DNA from: Diadema setosum
Taxonomy: Eukaryota > Echinodermata > Echinoidea > Diadematoida > Diadematidae
DNA length: 64,000 nucleotides
Direction of reading: 5' to 3'
NCBI GenBank assembly: GCA_033980235.1
Contig: CM067059.1
Span: forward strand, 18,486,100 to 18,550,099
This document shows positions 23,483-34,655 of this stretch, piece after piece. The notes under the pieces are model-generated. The model was given only the letters and a program-made list of their open reading frames with translations. It did no database searches and had not been told where the DNA came from. The position numbers and the translations under genes are program-made. The stretch's first letter is position 1; each line of letters opens with the position of its first letter.

Positions 23483-23589
23483 TAGTTCAGTGTTCATCCC
23501 AGAAACCCTAAATTTTCAATGCTCGAATGGTTAGTTTTTCTGTTTTTGTTTGTTACATACTAAAAAAGCTGCAACACTTTGGTGATCCC

Positions 23590-24370
23590 TCGCATTTATC
23601 CCCAAGTTGAATTATCCTTCGGGTTTATGCCAGGTTCAAGTGTGTACATGTGTGTCACACACAAACACACTGCATAGCTTCTGACCATTTGAGCATTCTT
23701 CTACACTTTTGTCAAGTTTCGTGAAATGACATGGGTTTTGAATGCACAGGATGAGATTCTTGCACCCACCTGTTCAGGGCATCCCTGGATAGGTTAATGA
23801 CAAATTTTGAGGTCTTACGATGACTTTCACCGCATGGGGGTGCTGCTAGCACAGAAACGAGTACACGAACCACCCATTTTTACAATTTTTCTGCATTTAG
23901 TAACCCTTCTTCTACAATTTGGTCAAGTTTCATAAAAGTGATGTGGGTTTTGAATGTACAGTATAAGTTACATCAACCTTCTCATATATCCCATCCCTAA
24001 CAGAAAATGTTCCTGACACGCGAGGGTGCTGTTTGCTCAAGAATTACAGTGTAAACCCCAACTTTAAAACCTTTTATTCCTTGTGGGTACCTTTTTCTGC
24101 AATTCTTGCAAATTTGGAGAAAATGAAGTGGATTTTGAAAGAATTATGGGATTTTAAATTTGCCACTGCAGATTTTGTGCCAATCATGGTCTTGATCGTG
24201 TACCGCTATCATTTTGATACTTGACGATAGATTGTCATATTTTTCAAACTCCCGTAGAAGAAAAACAAGCATATGAACCTTAGGTTTTATTTGCATATTT
24301 GGGCTTCGGATGGGTCAAAATTACGGTATGGGAAGTTTGAAGAAAATGACATGGACTTTACTTTAACTGA
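23590..24370. repeat. Degenerate tandem repeat, period about 200 bp
   Basis: Three diverged modules around 23700, 23910 and 24095 share a TCTACA--TTGGTCAAGTTTC core followed by GTGGGTTTTGAATG. Non-coding and old. Confidence 0.5.
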
Positions 24371-25139
24371 GGAATGTCCTTAAAGACGAAGTTCAGAATT
24401 GATGCGTACCTCTAACTTTAAGTAAATATTATTCTCAGATTCTATAGACACTCAGAGTCCACTAAGTGAAAGAAAGGAAAGTTTGGCTGATGCATACAGA
24501 AGGACACATGGTGCAAATTCAAAGCATAAAGAGCTTGCTCAGCTGCTAAACTTACTTATCCAAACATTTATAACATATCTGTAACTAAAAAATATCAGTT
24601 TTCCTATGTTAAATGCAGCAGCCATTGTTTTTCAAATGGAATCAGCCTCTGTTGTATCCATGTTAAGCTGGCGCACTCAAGCCCAACTCATGCACTTGCT
24701 TACGAAACAACATGTGCTGTAAGCCGCTGAAGAAACCCCCTTTTCCTAACACTAATAAAGAAAAAAAAAATCCTGCTTCATTCTTTCTGAAATTCTATGA
24801 GAATGAAGTCAGAGGTACTGTGATGCATTGTGTGAATTTTCATAAGTAATTAAACATACAGTTGCTATGGAGTTTATGTACACAACTTCTCCGTCCTGGA
24901 GGTGGAAAAGCTTACAACAAAAGAGAAACCAGGAGCAAACTTCAGGAGCAATTTTCTCTGTTATTTGTTGTCACATAATTTCCATCTCTGCCACATTTGA
25001 TCTGAAATATTTCTGGATGTAAAGCATGTCTTGCAGTGGATTCTATATCAAATCAAAGCTTACAGAGTGAACTAACTGAATATCTTGTTGATTGGAAGTT
25101 TGAAGAATTTGACTTATGGCTGCTTTCGATGTGACAGGT
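24371..25139. other. Non-coding intron sequence
   Basis: No exon, repeat boundary or RNA gene recognised; AT-rich with a short A-run near 24762. Confidence 0.45.
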
Positions 25140-25820
25140 CACATACGGGTTTCATAATTCTGAGGTTTTATTAGCGTACTTGCCTTTCTTTTTTTTTTCA
25201 CTTTTGAATTAACAACATTATTTAATTTCTTAATAACGAACATCTAGAGTAACAAAGACTCATATCATTTACAAAGAAACCTTTGTAGTGAGAACCTTAT
25301 TTCATTGTCAGTTTCACGAATCTCACAAATAATGATCCTATGGAATAACACCACAATGTTAGTAACAGTAAATCGTATTTCATTTTCAAATTAATGAACA
25401 TCAAAGTTGTCAGAATTTGTGTGTTTCATAAGAATGAACCTTTGGAGCAATGAACCGTATTTCATTTCAACTTTACAACATAATATGATAATGCAAGTTC
25501 TCCTCAGAAATGTTGCATGATATAGGGAGTGAATACAGAATGATGTGAAGTGAACGCCCATGTAGATACACTCTGTAAATGCCTTTTCTGCTGTGTATTT
25601 CTGTAAGCGATCTGCATTTTTTATAATGGAGCACATTTCTTTCATTTTCTTTGTCAATGGTGCTCGGAAAAGACTTCATTTTATCAAAAGTTTTGCCATA
25701 ACTGTGTTATCATAAGCAAATTTTGTACCATTGACTTTTGTGATAATTATTTTGGGACCCGATTTTTTATTTCTTTTTTTTTTTCCATTTTAATTGTGTT
25801 TAACAGGAATGCACTATCAC
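25140..25820. mobile_element. Decayed pogo-like element copy
   Basis: Collinear with the right part of 3357-4705: GCAAGTTCTCCTC, GGGAGTGAATACAGAATGAT, ATAATGGAGCACATTT and GCTCGGAAAAGACTTC. The right terminus is weak (GGAATGCACTATCACT, about 25807) and no left terminus is visible. Confidence 0.65.
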
Positions 25821-25921
25821 TGAAGTTGACTAATACCCCCTGCTCCAGCAGCTTAGATTCCCATGAAAATAAAATAAAACATGGTTTGACAAAAAGTTCT
25901 GTTTAGGAATCATTTTGCTCT

Positions 25922-26116
25922 TTTTAAAGCACACTCCTTTTATCATTTTTTTTTTGGTCAAAGGTTGCTTGGAAAAGACTTTGTTAAAACAAAAGTTTTG
26001 CTATAACTGTGTTCATTATAAGCAAATTTTGTACCTTTTTGTACCATTGTCTTTTAATAGTGATTCTTTCTAATGAAATATAATTTTACAGTGTATGATT
26101 AATGGGAGTGTACTTA
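25922..26116. mobile_element. Partial pogo-like element copy
   Basis: Contains GCTTGGAAAAGACTTTG, AAAAGTTTTGCTATAACTG and an AATGGGAGTGTAC terminus (about 26101-26113), all matching the end of 3357-4705. An internally deleted relative. Confidence 0.6.
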
Positions 26117-26159
26117 AAAAAAAAGTAAAACTATAACTGAAAGCGACAAATACTCCCAC

Positions 26160-26690
26160 TAGACCGGGGGCCCAGAAGATTTATTCAGCTGAAAAGGGTC
26201 ACACGGTTTGATGGTCTCATCATATCAGGATGTGGCCAAGGGTCAATAAAACAAATTGCTGGCAAGTCATATCCTGTACCGTAAGCCTAAGGGCCACAAA
26301 AAGGGGCCCCGAAAAATGCATTTATTTAGCCGAAGGGGGTCACGGACAAAAGTTGGTGGATATTGTTCCTTTGGGTGTACCTATCATGAAAACAGCAATG
26401 CCAGCTATTTTATCCTGTACGGGGCCCCAGACAGTAGCCCCAAAGGGCCCCATCCATATGATGTTATTCAGCTGAAAAGGGTCACGGCTAATTTCTTTTG
26501 CAATGGAAGTAGTACCCATCAGAGGTATCCAAAACACCAATGCCAGCTATTTTATCCTGTACAGGGCCCCCAGACAGTAGCCCCAAAGTGCCCCCCCCCC
26601 AAAAAAAAATGATTTTATTCAGCTGAAAAGGGTCATGGCTAATCTCTTTTGCACGGGAAGTATTACCCATCAGAGATATCCAAAACACCA
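26160..26690 (-). repeat. R3 repeat array, left arm of a giant inverted structure
   Basis: Three to four units of about 140-180 bp in reverse orientation (GCCAGCTATTTTATCCTGTA, GACAGTAGCCCCAAAG, TTATTCAGCTGAAAAGGGTC). The outer 180 bp are the inverse of 43460-43640, including an edge with GGGCCCAGAAGATTTATTC. The array stops at CCAAAACACCAA (about 26690), where DIRS element A begins. Confidence 0.8.
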
Positions 26691-26692
26691 AA

Positions 26693-26865
26693 GTAATTTG
26701 AGGGGAGGTATAATATGAGATCCCGCTCGTGCATGCGCCAACAATATTCAAAGCAACAATGTGCCCACAGTCACAAGAATCAGGAGATAAAACTACGAGA
26801 ACTTACTGTTTTTGAGTAATCCCAGGGAGGGAAGAGGGGGGCATATTATACTCCCCTCAAATTAC
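26693..26865. repeat. DIRS A left ITR plus internal complementary region
   Basis: The outer end TAATTTGAGGGGAG (about 26694) and the inverse CTCCCCTCAAATTA (about 26851-26864) lie about 150 bp apart. In DIRS1 the internal complementary region templates repair of the linear ends on a circular intermediate; here only the half matching the left end is obvious. Confidence 0.75.
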
Positions 26866-27179
26866 TCATTAAAATAAATCTCAAACTTTGAACGATAAGT
26901 TCTAGTTTAATCTTTCTACAAGTATTTTAATTTGTAATTCTTCGTACGGCATACTATGAGAGTTCAAAGACACTGTGGGTACATTGACATGCAGAAGATG
27001 TGTATCAACTGATACCATCAAAAAGGAAGATTAGACACACTATAAAATCAAATCACCTGGTGTAGCTGTTAATCTGGTCACTTCAACCAGCAGGTAAATG
27101 TCTTTAATCTCAGGTAGTATTTACTGCATACTACATTGTAGATCTGTTGGCATTCAGTGCCCCAGCACAGCCAAATCAA

Positions 27180-28168
27180 ATGTTTATCTTTCTAAGGGCT
27201 TGTTGTAATATCTGCGGAATGTTTTTTCCCCGAGACCAGCCAGCTTTGCTTAGAATCTCATCGACCGGAACCTCACTCCTCTTTGCGGCAGAGGTAGCTG
27301 CCGCTCTTGTTGAGTGAGGCTTGAATGTGTCGTATCAATTCCAGCTGCCGACATCGTGGTACGGAGCCATCGCGAAATCGTTTGTCTTGTCACGTGCTTG
27401 TGTGGTTTACAGTAGCTAATGAAGAGTCGCTTTTCACTTCCTCTTAGTTGCTCGGTACGTCGGACATACTGGTGCAGGTACCGAATCACACACAAGCCCC
27501 TGTCAGCTGGATAGGCTTTCAATTTAATATGTCTGCAACAACTTTTATTTCTTGGCTGGTGTTGCTTTAGCAGTGTGTCAAAAGAAAAAGCAACAGAACT
27601 CTCTTTCAAAATCATGTGTTCTAGTGATAAAAGAGACAGAGATTGCACCCTTTGTGCAGTTACTAGTGCCATTAACATGACCACCTTTAGCGTCAGTTGC
27701 ATAAGTGTAAGTGAATTTGCTGGCAACATTTTGCGGAGATAGTTTAACATCACTTTCACATCCCAAATGTGACTGTATCTAGCTACACGGGGTCTAAGTT
27801 GAAACACTCCTTTGAAAAACTGGCATATCAAAGGATGTGATCCCACTGTGTGAGAACAATCAAGCACCACCAAGGTAGATAGAGCACTCTTGCTGTATTT
27901 AAGTGTAACTCGCTCCTTGTTGGTGAAACAACTCTGTGAAGAAATAAAAAATCAGGCTTGCAGTGGTGTGTATGAAGTTAACCTGTCTGCGTCTGCAGAA
28001 ATCTTTCCATTTTTTGGTGTAGACTCCATATTGTGTCTTGGTTGAGGATCTCCAAGATGCTGAAATAATGTCAACTGTCTTGTCACTTAGGCCTGCGTTT
28101 TTTTGTACTGTCTCCGCAAATCCTGTAACACAATAATTCAAGACGGTCATTAAGAGGATGTGGGGCAT
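27180..28168 (-). pseudogene. DIRS A tyrosine recombinase
   Basis: N-terminal SAM-like segment (28168-27899: SDKTVDIISASWRSSTKTQY, then FYFFTELFHQQG) and catalytic part (27873-27180). The first catalytic Arg is in TAQRVQSLSLL. The HxxR box (HSTRAAATSAA) lies in a shifted frame after a lost or gained base near 27325. The nucleophile region (TFRRYYNKP) is again in another frame after an extra A in a six-A run near 27222. In the uninterrupted frame (27250-27873) the protein ends in missense sequence. All landmarks remain but in three frames, so it is inactive yet not very old. Confidence 0.85.
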
Positions 28169-29741
28169 TGGAGACTGGCAGCTTTATTAACAGATCTCTG
28201 CTCTTTTTCAGGCAGAGGGGCTCCCCAACTATTAGCCCTTTAAGTCGTGGGTACCAAGCTTGTGTGGGCCAATTCGGAACAACTGCTTTATCTGCCTGTA
28301 CCTTTTGTGAGCATTTTGCAATTAGACAGAATGGCGGGAAGGCATAAAACTTCAGCGGACCCCAATCTGTCAGAAAAGCATTGACTGATTCTGCTTCTGG
28401 CTCTGGATACCATGAGATATATAGAGGAACTTGAGCATTCAATCTTGATGCAAAGAGATCAATTTCAGGGGTACCAAAATGATCCACAATATCTTTGAAC
28501 ACCTCGCTGTCAAGCATCCATTCTGATTGGTCATGAAATTTTCTGGACATGGTATCTGCCTCTGTGTTAAGCCGCCCAGGGAGGTGCTCTGCAGTTACTA
28601 ATATATTCCTCTCAACGCACCATCTCCAGATCCTGCGTGCTACCTCATCACAGTCTCTAGATTTACATCCTCCCATATTATTTAAATATGCCACAGCTGT
28701 AGTATTGTCTAGTCTGATTAATATGTGCATGTCATGCATATCTGCACAAAGGGCCATCAATCCAAACTCTGCTGCCAGAGTTTCCAAGAAATTAATGTCA
28801 TTACTTCTTGCCCTGACCATTTCTTGTTCATTCCATCTTCCTCCTGCCTTTATGCGGATGTCACTAGCACCCCATCAAGCCCCACCTGCATCAGTGCGTA
28901 TCTCATGTTGTGGTCCTTTCCACTGTATTGGGGATTTAAAACCTTTCACATTAAGAATCCACCACCTTAGGTTCTGCTTAGCATTCTCAGATAAATGCAT
29001 TGGATGGTCAAAATGACCCCTATTCGTCTTAAGAGCATTAATCTTACCCCTTTCTAGGGAGCGATAGTGGAATGGGCCATACTGAATAGCTGGGAATGTA
29101 GAAATGATTTTCCCAATCACTCTGGCAACAATGCGGACTGATGGCTTACTCTGCCCAAGAAGGTCTGAACATGCCTCAATTATCTCCTCCTCCTTACTTT
29201 CTGGGAGTGAGATGGTCATTGCATGGGAGTCCAAAGTAAATCCTAAGAATTGAATTACTTGGGTTGGTTGAAGTACTGATTTCTCAGGGTGAACAAGGAA
29301 ACCAAGCTGAGAAAATAAGCTTGTAGTTGCTTGAACTGCTTTATGGGCAAGCTCTGCATCTTTTCCTATTATGATGGTATTGTCCAAGAACCCGACAACC
29401 ACATGCCCTTCCTCCCGCAGGGAAGCAAAAACTGGTTTGAGGAGTTTAGTGAATAATCTAGGGGCTGTGCTCAGACTGTTTGAGAGGACCTTAAACTGAT
29501 ACAACTGCTGTTGCCATACAAACTTCAGGTATTTCTTATGGCTAGGATGGATTGGGACAGAGTAATAGGCATCCTGGAAGTCGACTGAAGCAAGGAAACA
29601 ATTCGACGAAATCAAATCCATGGCTACGTGAATACCATCCATTTTGAAATGTTGGTAACTCATGTATTTATTAAGATCAGACAGATTTAGAATTATTCTG
29701 AGGCTGCCATTTTTTTTAGACCTCGTGAAAATGTTTGACAC
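28083..29741 (-). pseudogene. DIRS A reverse transcriptase and RNase H
   Basis: The reverse transcriptase part (29741-28875) has SLRIILNLSDLNKYMSYQHF, SVDFQDAYYSVPIHP and SNSLSTAPRLFTKLLKP. Its catalytic box reads FLDNTIIIG where relatives (and element B) have YLDD, so an essential Asp is gone. One TGA (28875-28877) separates it from RNase H (28820-28083). RNase H keeps its four acidic positions (TDAGG, FLETLAAEF, RLDNTTAVAYL, NTEADTMSR), followed by PEIDLFASRLNAQVPLY and VVPNWPTQAWYPRLKGL typical of DIRS-group elements. Confidence 0.9.
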
Positions 29742-29754
29742 AAATTCTACACTT

Positions 29755-31375
29755 TCATGTGTACATGGTCACATTCTTAGCCACAAGTTTTTTGTATTTC
29801 TTCCTGAATGGCTTTTCTTTCTTTGTTGTCTTTCTGATATTCAAAGATAGGATAGGATCTCGATGGTGGTCCCAGTTCTGGGTCAACTCAAGTTCATACC
29901 CCGTTATAGCTGACAAAATGAATGGGTCGGATGTTATTTTGCACCACTCATCATAAAGTTGCTTCAGTCGACCTCCAACTTGAGAATTATGCATAGACTG
30001 AGAATTTGGATAACTTACCTCTTCAAGACAAGCTCCCATTAGACTCTCCTTGGAGCCTGGCCTGACCCTGGCCTCTGCTGTGAGGAGTGGGGCGGAGGTC
30101 TGCTCTTTGTGGCTGGAGGTGCTGCTTGGCATCTGTGCGTCTGACCCTGGAAGCGTGCCCCTAAAAAAGGCCGATTTGAGGTCCCTGATTGTGGCGTATC
30201 CCTGTGGGATGTCCAGCCTGCATCTTGATTGTATCCGTTGCGTGAATATGGGTGAAAACCGCGACGCCCTCGGAAATCTCTGTATTGTCCCCGCATGACA
30301 CCTGCGGTGGTCTTTTGTTGGTCTTGCAGGTCTTTAACTTGTTTGGGCAAGTCATCTCCAAACAGAAATTTGCTGATTGGTGTTGAGGGTTTGCACAAAT
30401 GTGTGAATCGCGAGTTCATGTCAGGGTGGATGAGGTGTTTTCTGATGCAGCTCAGTTCAAACGTAGCATTGCTGAGAAGAGCAAGAGCATCTTGCTGCTG
30501 TTCTGAAATATCCGTGGAGTCATGAAGGCAACAAGACCTCTGGAGAGAGAGAGAGCTGAACCTGCTGGAGTTTCACGTCTCTGCTTTTTGTGCCCGATTT
30601 CAAGTTCTCCCAAATAGGAGGATTAACTCTAGGTACATCAAGCAGGCTGCAGTTGTTTGGGGAAGGATATTTCTTGGCAGTCTCTTCCACAGAGGTTTCT
30701 TCCCATTGCTGAGTAAGCATGTACATGACTGATTGTGCTACATTGTCATCAACAGCCTCCCCAACCTTACTTGGGCATGCAAATTTCGCGGCGAGAGAGG
30801 GCACGCTTGTATCATGATCCATCTCATGTTCCCCTGTGGGGAAAGAAATAGTAGAACTACTTCCCTCTTCATCATACTGATCATCATAATCACTGTCATG
30901 CTCTCTTTCATAGTCATATGCACCTCCTTGAGTTGACATCATAGCCCGCAGAGGCTGACTGACGTGAGCTTGAAGCCGATCTGCCGCTAGGCCAGGAAGT
31001 AGACGGGAGATGGTCAATTACTTCTGCTAGCAAACCTTCCAGGTTCTGAAGTCTCTTCTCCATACTAGAAGTGTCCGAAGAAACCGCTGTAGCGGTAGAA
31101 ACGCTCTTCCCTTTGTCAGATTTCTCTTTCCCTTTACTTCCACCAGCTTTAGCCGTGGGCACTAACGAATGTGTCGCACTCGATTTGCTCTTCGTGCTGT
31201 CCGTGCCCGCGCCTGGCTTTGCTGGCGTCTGGGCCAAAGTTCTAGGGGCAGAGTGCGGCTGAGCCGGCCTTACCTCCGCTGCTGCATTCCCTTCCGTGTG
31301 AGCTGAAAAGTCCGGACAAACTGACAAAAATTTTCCTCTAAACAGTAGGAATATAATCATATCAGCTTTGTACAA
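29755..31375 (-). pseudogene. DIRS A gag-like region
   Basis: Several overlapping minus-strand pieces. The N-terminal part (31375-30914) is Ala/Ser/Lys-rich. The middle (31017-30520) is acidic and then has PRVNPPIWENLKSGTKSRDV, the conserved block of DIRS gag proteins. The next part (30530-30039) has NSRFTHLCKPSTPISKFLFG and an Arg/Gly-rich tail (RGRRGFHPYSRNG). At least two frameshifts and one stop interrupt it. Named by position and motif; function in nucleic-acid packaging is inferred. Confidence 0.7.
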
Positions 31376-31557
31376 AAACTACTAGCATCCAAACAGAAAC
31401 GTAGGAGCTTAGAATAACGTCGATGTCAAGGGAATACGGTGATTGAACACGATTTAGAAAACTAGTCGGCGAGAGACATGTAAGAATGGTGCCATATTGC
31501 GAGCGAATTGTTGGCGCATGAGCGAGCGGGATCTCATATTATGTTGTACGGAGAATA

Positions 31558-31889
31558 ACGAATTAAAATTGCATAGAGCATAAATACAGCCTACGTAGAT
31601 CGGATAACATTGGCAACATCGCACTGACAGCATAGTTGAATCGTTCTAATGCGTAACTGAAGCGGCTGAGATTGTAATGTCTCATTCCCGATCATCGTAG
31701 TAAGAGCGTAATAAGCATGACGTCGTGCTAGTCGTAAATACAGCGTTCTTGGAGTGTTCTAACATTGTACTGTGTCCAGATCGACTCATGCTTTACCAGA
31801 CCCTTCCCGATCTGAGAAAATTGTCAAATCGTGGCGAGAACGGCATAGAGGAACAGGAGCTTTAGAGACAATCATCATTGCTGATCTTA
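31558..31889. other. Unassigned, CpG-richer sequence beyond the DIRS A right ITR
   Basis: Non-repetitive within the window and without ORFs. It may be the 5' extension of DIRS A outside the visible ITR or a remnant of an older insertion between two R3 blocks. Confidence 0.35.
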
Positions 31890-32345
31890 TTTTTGCAGTG
31901 ATACCTGAAAAACCTAAGCCCTTTTATCCCATGCAGGGCCCTAGACAGTAGCCCTGAATGACTCCTAAATCCCAGAGCTGATATATTTACCTCAAGAATG
32001 ACATGAAAAGAATAATTTTGTATTAAACAATTATTTACTGTGAGAAACAAATGTGATGTGTTAATGACAATTGGCCATGACTCTTTTTACAACTAAATGT
32101 GGGGCAATTCTGGGCTACTGTCTGGGGCCAAATGTTGGAAGAAATTACTGGTTTTCATGTTCTGCATATCTCAGTTGTGTATCACTTCTATCACAAAAGA
32201 CAATAGCCATGACATTTTGCTCAAACCATTTGGGGCACTTCTGGGCTACTGTCTCGGGGCCCGGACAGGATGAAATAACTGCCTTTGGTGTTTCGTGTAT
32301 CTCAGCTGTTGTGTACTACTTCCATTGCAAAAGAAATTAGCCATG
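31890..32345. repeat. R3 repeat units changing orientation
   Basis: 31890-31970 is an R3 fragment in minus orientation (TTTTATCCCATGCAGGGCCC, ACAGTAGCCC). From about 32080 units run in plus orientation (GGGCTACTGTCTGGGGCC twice, 32108 and 32245; CCATTGCAAAAGAAATTAGCC at 32320). The switch near 32000 is the centre of the inverted structure. Confidence 0.7.
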
Positions 32346-32397
32346 ATGATGATGATGATGATTACTATCATTATTGTTGTTATTATTATGTTCATTG

Positions 32398-32909
32398 TTA
32401 CTTCCGCCAAGGGAGGTTATGTTTTTGTTACTGTTGGTTTGTGTGTTTGTTCGTTAGTTTGTTTGTTTGTTTGTCCATGTGCAAAATAACTCAAAAAGTA
32501 GTTAACGGATTTGGATGAAACTTGCAGGAAAGGTTTAGAATGACACAAGTAACAAACGATTAACTTTTGGTAGTGATCCGAGAATATTTGGGGAATTTAT
32601 GAAGGTTTTTTGATATTTTGGTAGGTAGGGTAATTGAACTTGGGAGTTCAGGCTGCGTGTATTTGAGGTTTGCCTGCGCACACTAAAGTGCGTGCTCTAG
32701 TTTCTGCTATAGGGCAAGGCGCACCTTGCAGCTGAGGGTTTATGATGTAACAAAGGCTTCTATATTGGGAAATTGGGCGACTTTCAGCACACAATGCTGT
32801 AAGTATGTATGAGTGGAAATCACTGATATCTCTATCGAAGAACAAGTTCAGTGAAGGAAAATCAGCTGCATGCTTGGCGGGGATCTGCGCTCTCAGAGTG
32901 CTTTTCTAG
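32398..32909 (+). mobile_element. Helitron-like non-autonomous element
   Basis: Starts near CTTCCGCCAAGGGAGG and ends with a GCGCTCT/AGAGTGC hairpin followed by TTTTCTAG and T (32887-32910). A hairpin about ten bases before CTRR, here CTAG, followed by T, is the Helitron 3' signature. It sits within (ATT)n simple sequence on both sides. The 5' border is uncertain. No Rep/helicase. Confidence 0.5.
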
Positions 32910-33544
32910 TTATTATTATTGTTATTATTATTATTTTAGGTAAATGAAACCTGAAGGAGGGGGAACACTTCAGTGCTACTATGTAGAGCCCCATACAGGA
33001 TTACATAGCTGGCTTTAGTGTGTAGGGTATCACTCTTGTCTACAACTTCCATTGCAAAAGAAACTAGCCATGACTCTCCTTAAAAATCATATGGGGTTAC
33101 TTCTGATCTGCTGTCTGGGGCCCTGTATATGATGACATAAAAGGTATCCCGGGGTACCAACTAAAAATCAGCCATTTTGTTGAATTATTATTTTTTTTCA
33201 AGGTTGTACCCTGGGTGCCAAAGAGTGGGAAATTATTTTGATGCTGGAGCTAGCGCATGCTAGCCACTGCACTGCACTGAAGCACATGCTATGGCAAGCA
33301 CAGCGTACCATGCATGCATAGTATTTACATGCAGTGGCATGGGAATGACTATGTACATGCACACACAGTGTGTGCATTTCTCTGCGGCTGATGTCCTCGA
33401 GTAGACGTGAGGTGGCGCTACACAACGTGGTTCCCCGGGGTACAACGGTACCCTGGGGTAATGCGTGATGCATCATATGCTGCATGTACTGAATAAAATG
33501 GCTGACTTTGGTGTTATGGGCATTTCTGTTGTGTACTTCTATTG
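32910..33544. repeat. R3 unit followed by unassigned sequence
   Basis: 32960-33140 is an R3 unit (GAGCCCCATACAGGATTACA, GGGGTTACTTCTGATCTGCTG). 33145-33470 carries GGTACC-containing segments in both orientations (CCCGGGGTACCA near 33151, GGTACCCTGGGGTA near 33448) and may be another small inverted-repeat insertion. No gene. Confidence 0.45.
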
Positions 33545-34655
33545 AACGAGGCAAGTGCCAAATTGTGTCTCGCCCATTCACGTACAAGGAATTAATATTT
33601 TTTATAACTCCCAGAAGTTAATTGACCTGCTTATGACCTTTGACCTTGTGGTGACCTTCAACACCCCAAGGGACATTTACCATCCAAGTTTGGTCACAAA
33701 CGGACAAAGGGATCAAAAGTAATGAGCCATAATCGAAACGTGCCATAAAAACTTAACATTGGGCCCTAAAAATTTGTTGACCCCTTTCTGCGACCTTTGA
33801 CCTTGTGATGACCTCTACCTCCCCAAGGGACATCTACCGTCCAAGTTTGGTCACAAACGGACATAGGGATCAAAAGTTATGAGCCACAATCAAAACGCGC
33901 CCTAAAAACAACGTTGGGCCCTAAAAGTTTGTTGACCCCTGTCTGTGGCCTTTGGCCTTGTGACGACCTTCATCTCCCCAATGGATATCTTCCATCCAAG
34001 TTTGGTCACAAACGGACAAATGGATCAAAAGTTATGAGCCATAAACGAAATGCGCCCTAAAAACTTAACATGGGCCCTAAAAGTTCGTTGACCCCTGTCT
34101 GTGACCTTTGACCATGTGGTAACCTTCAACTTCCCAAGAGACATCTACCATCACCCAAGTTTGATTGCTATTGTAGCAACATGTGCTGGGTTACGTGTGA
34201 TAAGAGAGTCTTGGAAGTTAACTTTAAGGTATGACCTCAAATGACCTTTGACCTTATCATGTGACCTCCAACGGCACCATGAAGGTACGCCAGTGCATCT
34301 ATGACCAAAGTTAGGTTGTAATCCAAGCAACTTATGTGAAGTTATATGTCAAAAGAGAGTCTTGCAGGTAAACTTTAACATAGAAAAGAGAGTCGTGCAC
34401 ATACTCTTTAATATATGACCTCAAATGACCTTTGACATCATCACATGACCTCCGACAACAACATAACATGAAGATACCCCTAGTGCTTCTATCACCCAAG
34501 TGTGGCTGCCATTGCTGTAACAGTTGCCAAGTTATGCATCATAAGAGAGTCTTGCAGGTAAACTTTAATATTTGTGACGGACGACGGACGAACGACGGAC
34601 GGATGCCATTTGGATCCCTTAGTCTCGCCTTCACCTCCGGTGGGCGAGACAAAAA
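33545..34655. repeat. Interspersed repeat R1, full copy with short TIRs
   Basis: GTCTCGCCCA (33567-33576) and TGGGCGAGAC (34641-34650) form short inverted ends. The interior has about six diverged 130-160-bp modules with TGACCTTTGACC, TTGGTCACAAACGG and AACATTGGGCCCTAAAA. The right end has GACGGACGA runs. The same family is truncated at 5947-6797. Non-coding. Confidence 0.75.

Larger units (their letters stand above)
26693..31557 (-). mobile_element. DIRS-like retrotransposon A with inverted terminal repeats
   Basis: A 4.9-kb element read on the minus strand: gag, reverse transcriptase, RNase H, tyrosine recombinase. The ends carry inverted repeats: 26710-26747 and 31505-31543 share GATCCCGCTCG and CATGCGCCAACAAT in opposite orientation. 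Next to the left end, 26842-26865 is the inverse of the outermost bases 26693-26717 (TAATTTGAGGGGAG, TATAATATG), as expected of the internal complementary region of DIRS elements. No methyltransferase domain seen. All ORFs are broken. The right boundary is uncertain because 31558-31880 is unique-looking sequence. Inserted into repeat R3. Confidence 0.85.

Noticed and set aside
23590..24370. Regularly spaced similar modules that could suggest a CRISPR-like array
   Set aside because: Period about 200 bp, diverged throughout, eukaryotic context; an old tandem repeat.
26256..26612. 118-residue ORF with repeated FILYGAPDSSPKG peptide
   Set aside because: Translation of R3 tandem units; the same peptide appears at 43215-43556 for the same reason.
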